A DNA stretch of 44,946 nt from an uncultured Bacteroidales bacterium (GTDB lineage: Bacteria > Bacteroidota > Bacteroidia > Bacteroidales > UBA4417), in contig CAJAXK010000276.1 in NCBI GenBank assembly GCA_903946925.1, positions 1 through 44,946 of the forward strand. The letters run 5' to 3'. Positions 44,364 through 44,946 of the stretch are shown here, in pieces. A program made the translations under genes and the position numbers. The notes beneath the pieces are model-generated. The model saw only the letters and a program-made list of their open reading frames with translations. It was not told the DNA's origin and made no database searches. Each line of letters opens with the position of its first letter. Position 1 is the first letter of the stretch.

Positions 44364-44546
44364 ATGCCTATCGAAATCAGGGAACTTGAAGTAGTAATGT
44401 CGGTTTCGGCACCGCAAGCTTCTGCCATGTCCGGATCTTCAAGCCCGGAACAAAATTCGGACGGTGGAGGTGGCGATGTGGATCAAATTGTAGCCCAATG
44501 TGTTGAACAAGTTTTGTTTATATTAAGCAACCAAAACGAACGCTGA
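44364..44546 (+). CDS. small DUF5908-type protein of the injection system
   Basis: 60 residues from the ATG at 44364: MPIEIRELEVVMSVSAPQ, then a Ser/Gly-rich linker and a C-terminal helix (DQIVAQCVEQVLFILSNQNE). The opening MPIEIREL is typical of DUF5908, a small family seen in extracellular contractile injection system operons between tube genes and the Pvc7-like gene. Longer frames starting upstream run through the simple repeats and are not real. The stop overlaps the next start (TGATG), so the two are translationally coupled. Its molecular role is unknown. Confidence 0.8.
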   Translation: MPIEIRELEVVMSVSAPQASAMSGSSSPEQNSDGGGGDVDQIVAQCVEQVLFILSNQNER

Positions 44547-44946
44547 TGGCAGTTATTGGAAAACTTGAAAAAATGCTCATTCTGGCATTCTCCGATTCGG
44601 AGAGTGCCGAGAATGGCGGATTGAGCGATGCCGACGATTCCTACGAGGCGCTTATCAACCCCGAAACTTATACCCTTGCATACAAACTGAAATTTTCGGG
44701 CGGCAGGCAAGGACAAGGCACCAGCGGCGCACAGTTGCGTTACGAATACACAGAACCCGAGGAAATTACTTTCGATTTCCTGTTTGACAACACAGGCATT
44801 ATTGATGGAAACCCAAGGGATAGCGTTGCCGGCGACATACAGCGTTTTAAGGAAGTATTGATTGCCTACCAAGGCGATTCGCACGAACCCAGGCATTTTA
44901 AATTAGTTTGGGGCGAAAATTCCATTTTCAAAGGCCGGGTTACCGA
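44546..44946 (+). CDS. CIS tube-binding/LysM-type protein (Pvc7-like), partial
   Basis: The first 133 residues are present, from the ATG overlapping the DUF5908 stop to the window edge. Features: VIGKLEKMLILAFSDSES, YEALINPETYTLAYKLKF, RQGQGTSGAQLRYEYTEPEE and VAGDIQRFKEVLIAYQGDSH. This matches the N-terminal domain of Pvc7/Afp7-like proteins, which normally continue to a LysM domain and connect tube to spike. The C-terminus and the following baseplate, spike and ATPase genes lie outside the window. Confidence 0.82.
   Translation, partial: MAVIGKLEKMLILAFSDSESAENGGLSDADDSYEALINPETYTLAYKLKFSGGRQGQGTSGAQLRYEYTEPEEITFDFLFDNTGIIDGNPRDSVAGDIQRFKEVLIAYQGDSHEPRHFKLVWGENSIFKGRVT

Overview
The window reads as chromosomal DNA of a Bacteroidota member, probably an environmental Bacteroidia relative. 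The evidence is a TonB-dependent receptor with an N-terminal carboxypeptidase-like domain, an LptC/CoaX/PpiD cluster in Bacteroidota style, long hybrid histidine kinases, DUF4255 and DUF5908 proteins of a contractile injection system, weak or absent Shine-Dalgarno sequences, and moderate GC. I found no rRNA, tRNA or CRISPR array.

Layout. (a) 1-3.7 kb: a TonB-dependent receptor, cut by the window edge, diverges from a LacI-type regulator. A perfect 16-bp palindrome between them is a likely operator. (b) 3.8-11.0 kb: a respiratory/sulfur island. A Rieske protein and a cytochrome b fused to a 12-haem cytochrome c domain converge on a three-gene set (lipoprotein double rhodanese, OprP-like porin, periplasmic rhodanese). 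A Crp/Fnr regulator diverges from that set. (c) 11.8-19.1 kb: a signalling operon with a membrane hybrid kinase (HAMP-GAF-coiled coil-HisKA-HATPase-three receivers), a soluble receiver-kinase-receiver protein, and stand-alone CheR and CheB. (d) 19.2-26.3 kb: an envelope housekeeping cluster on the minus strand (coaX, an outer-membrane protein, lptC, a CNNM/CBS protein, ppiD). (e) 26.5-32.8 kb: an exported thioredoxin-like protein, an S41 protease, an OmpA-family protein, a seven-repeat propeller-like protein and rubrerythrin. (f) 33.5-39.4 kb: a defence island with remnants of type I restriction genes (hsdS, hsdM) around an intact DUF1016 nuclease-like gene, then two overlapping DUF262 genes, one with a DUF1524 HNH domain. 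The DUF262 genes look clearly more AT-rich than their surroundings. (g) 40.1 kb to the end: the start of an extracellular contractile injection system (DUF4255, an unrecognised 340-residue protein, sheath, two tube-like proteins, DUF5908, a Pvc7-like tube-binding protein), cut by the window edge.

Interspersed are three copies of a miniature element with 15-bp terminal inverted repeats (11.1, 21.8 and 28.9 kb). One copy supplies the stop codon of the neighbouring CNNM gene. Short-unit tandem repeats sit just upstream of cheR and of the DUF5908 gene, and a cluster of REP-like hairpins lies at 35.4 kb.

The best candidates for undescribed biology are the Rieske/cytochrome b/dodecahaem fusion facing the rhodanese-porin-rhodanese genes, the tandem DUF262 pair, and the unrecognised protein in the injection-system operon. 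All functions are inferred from reading motifs by eye; no database search was run.
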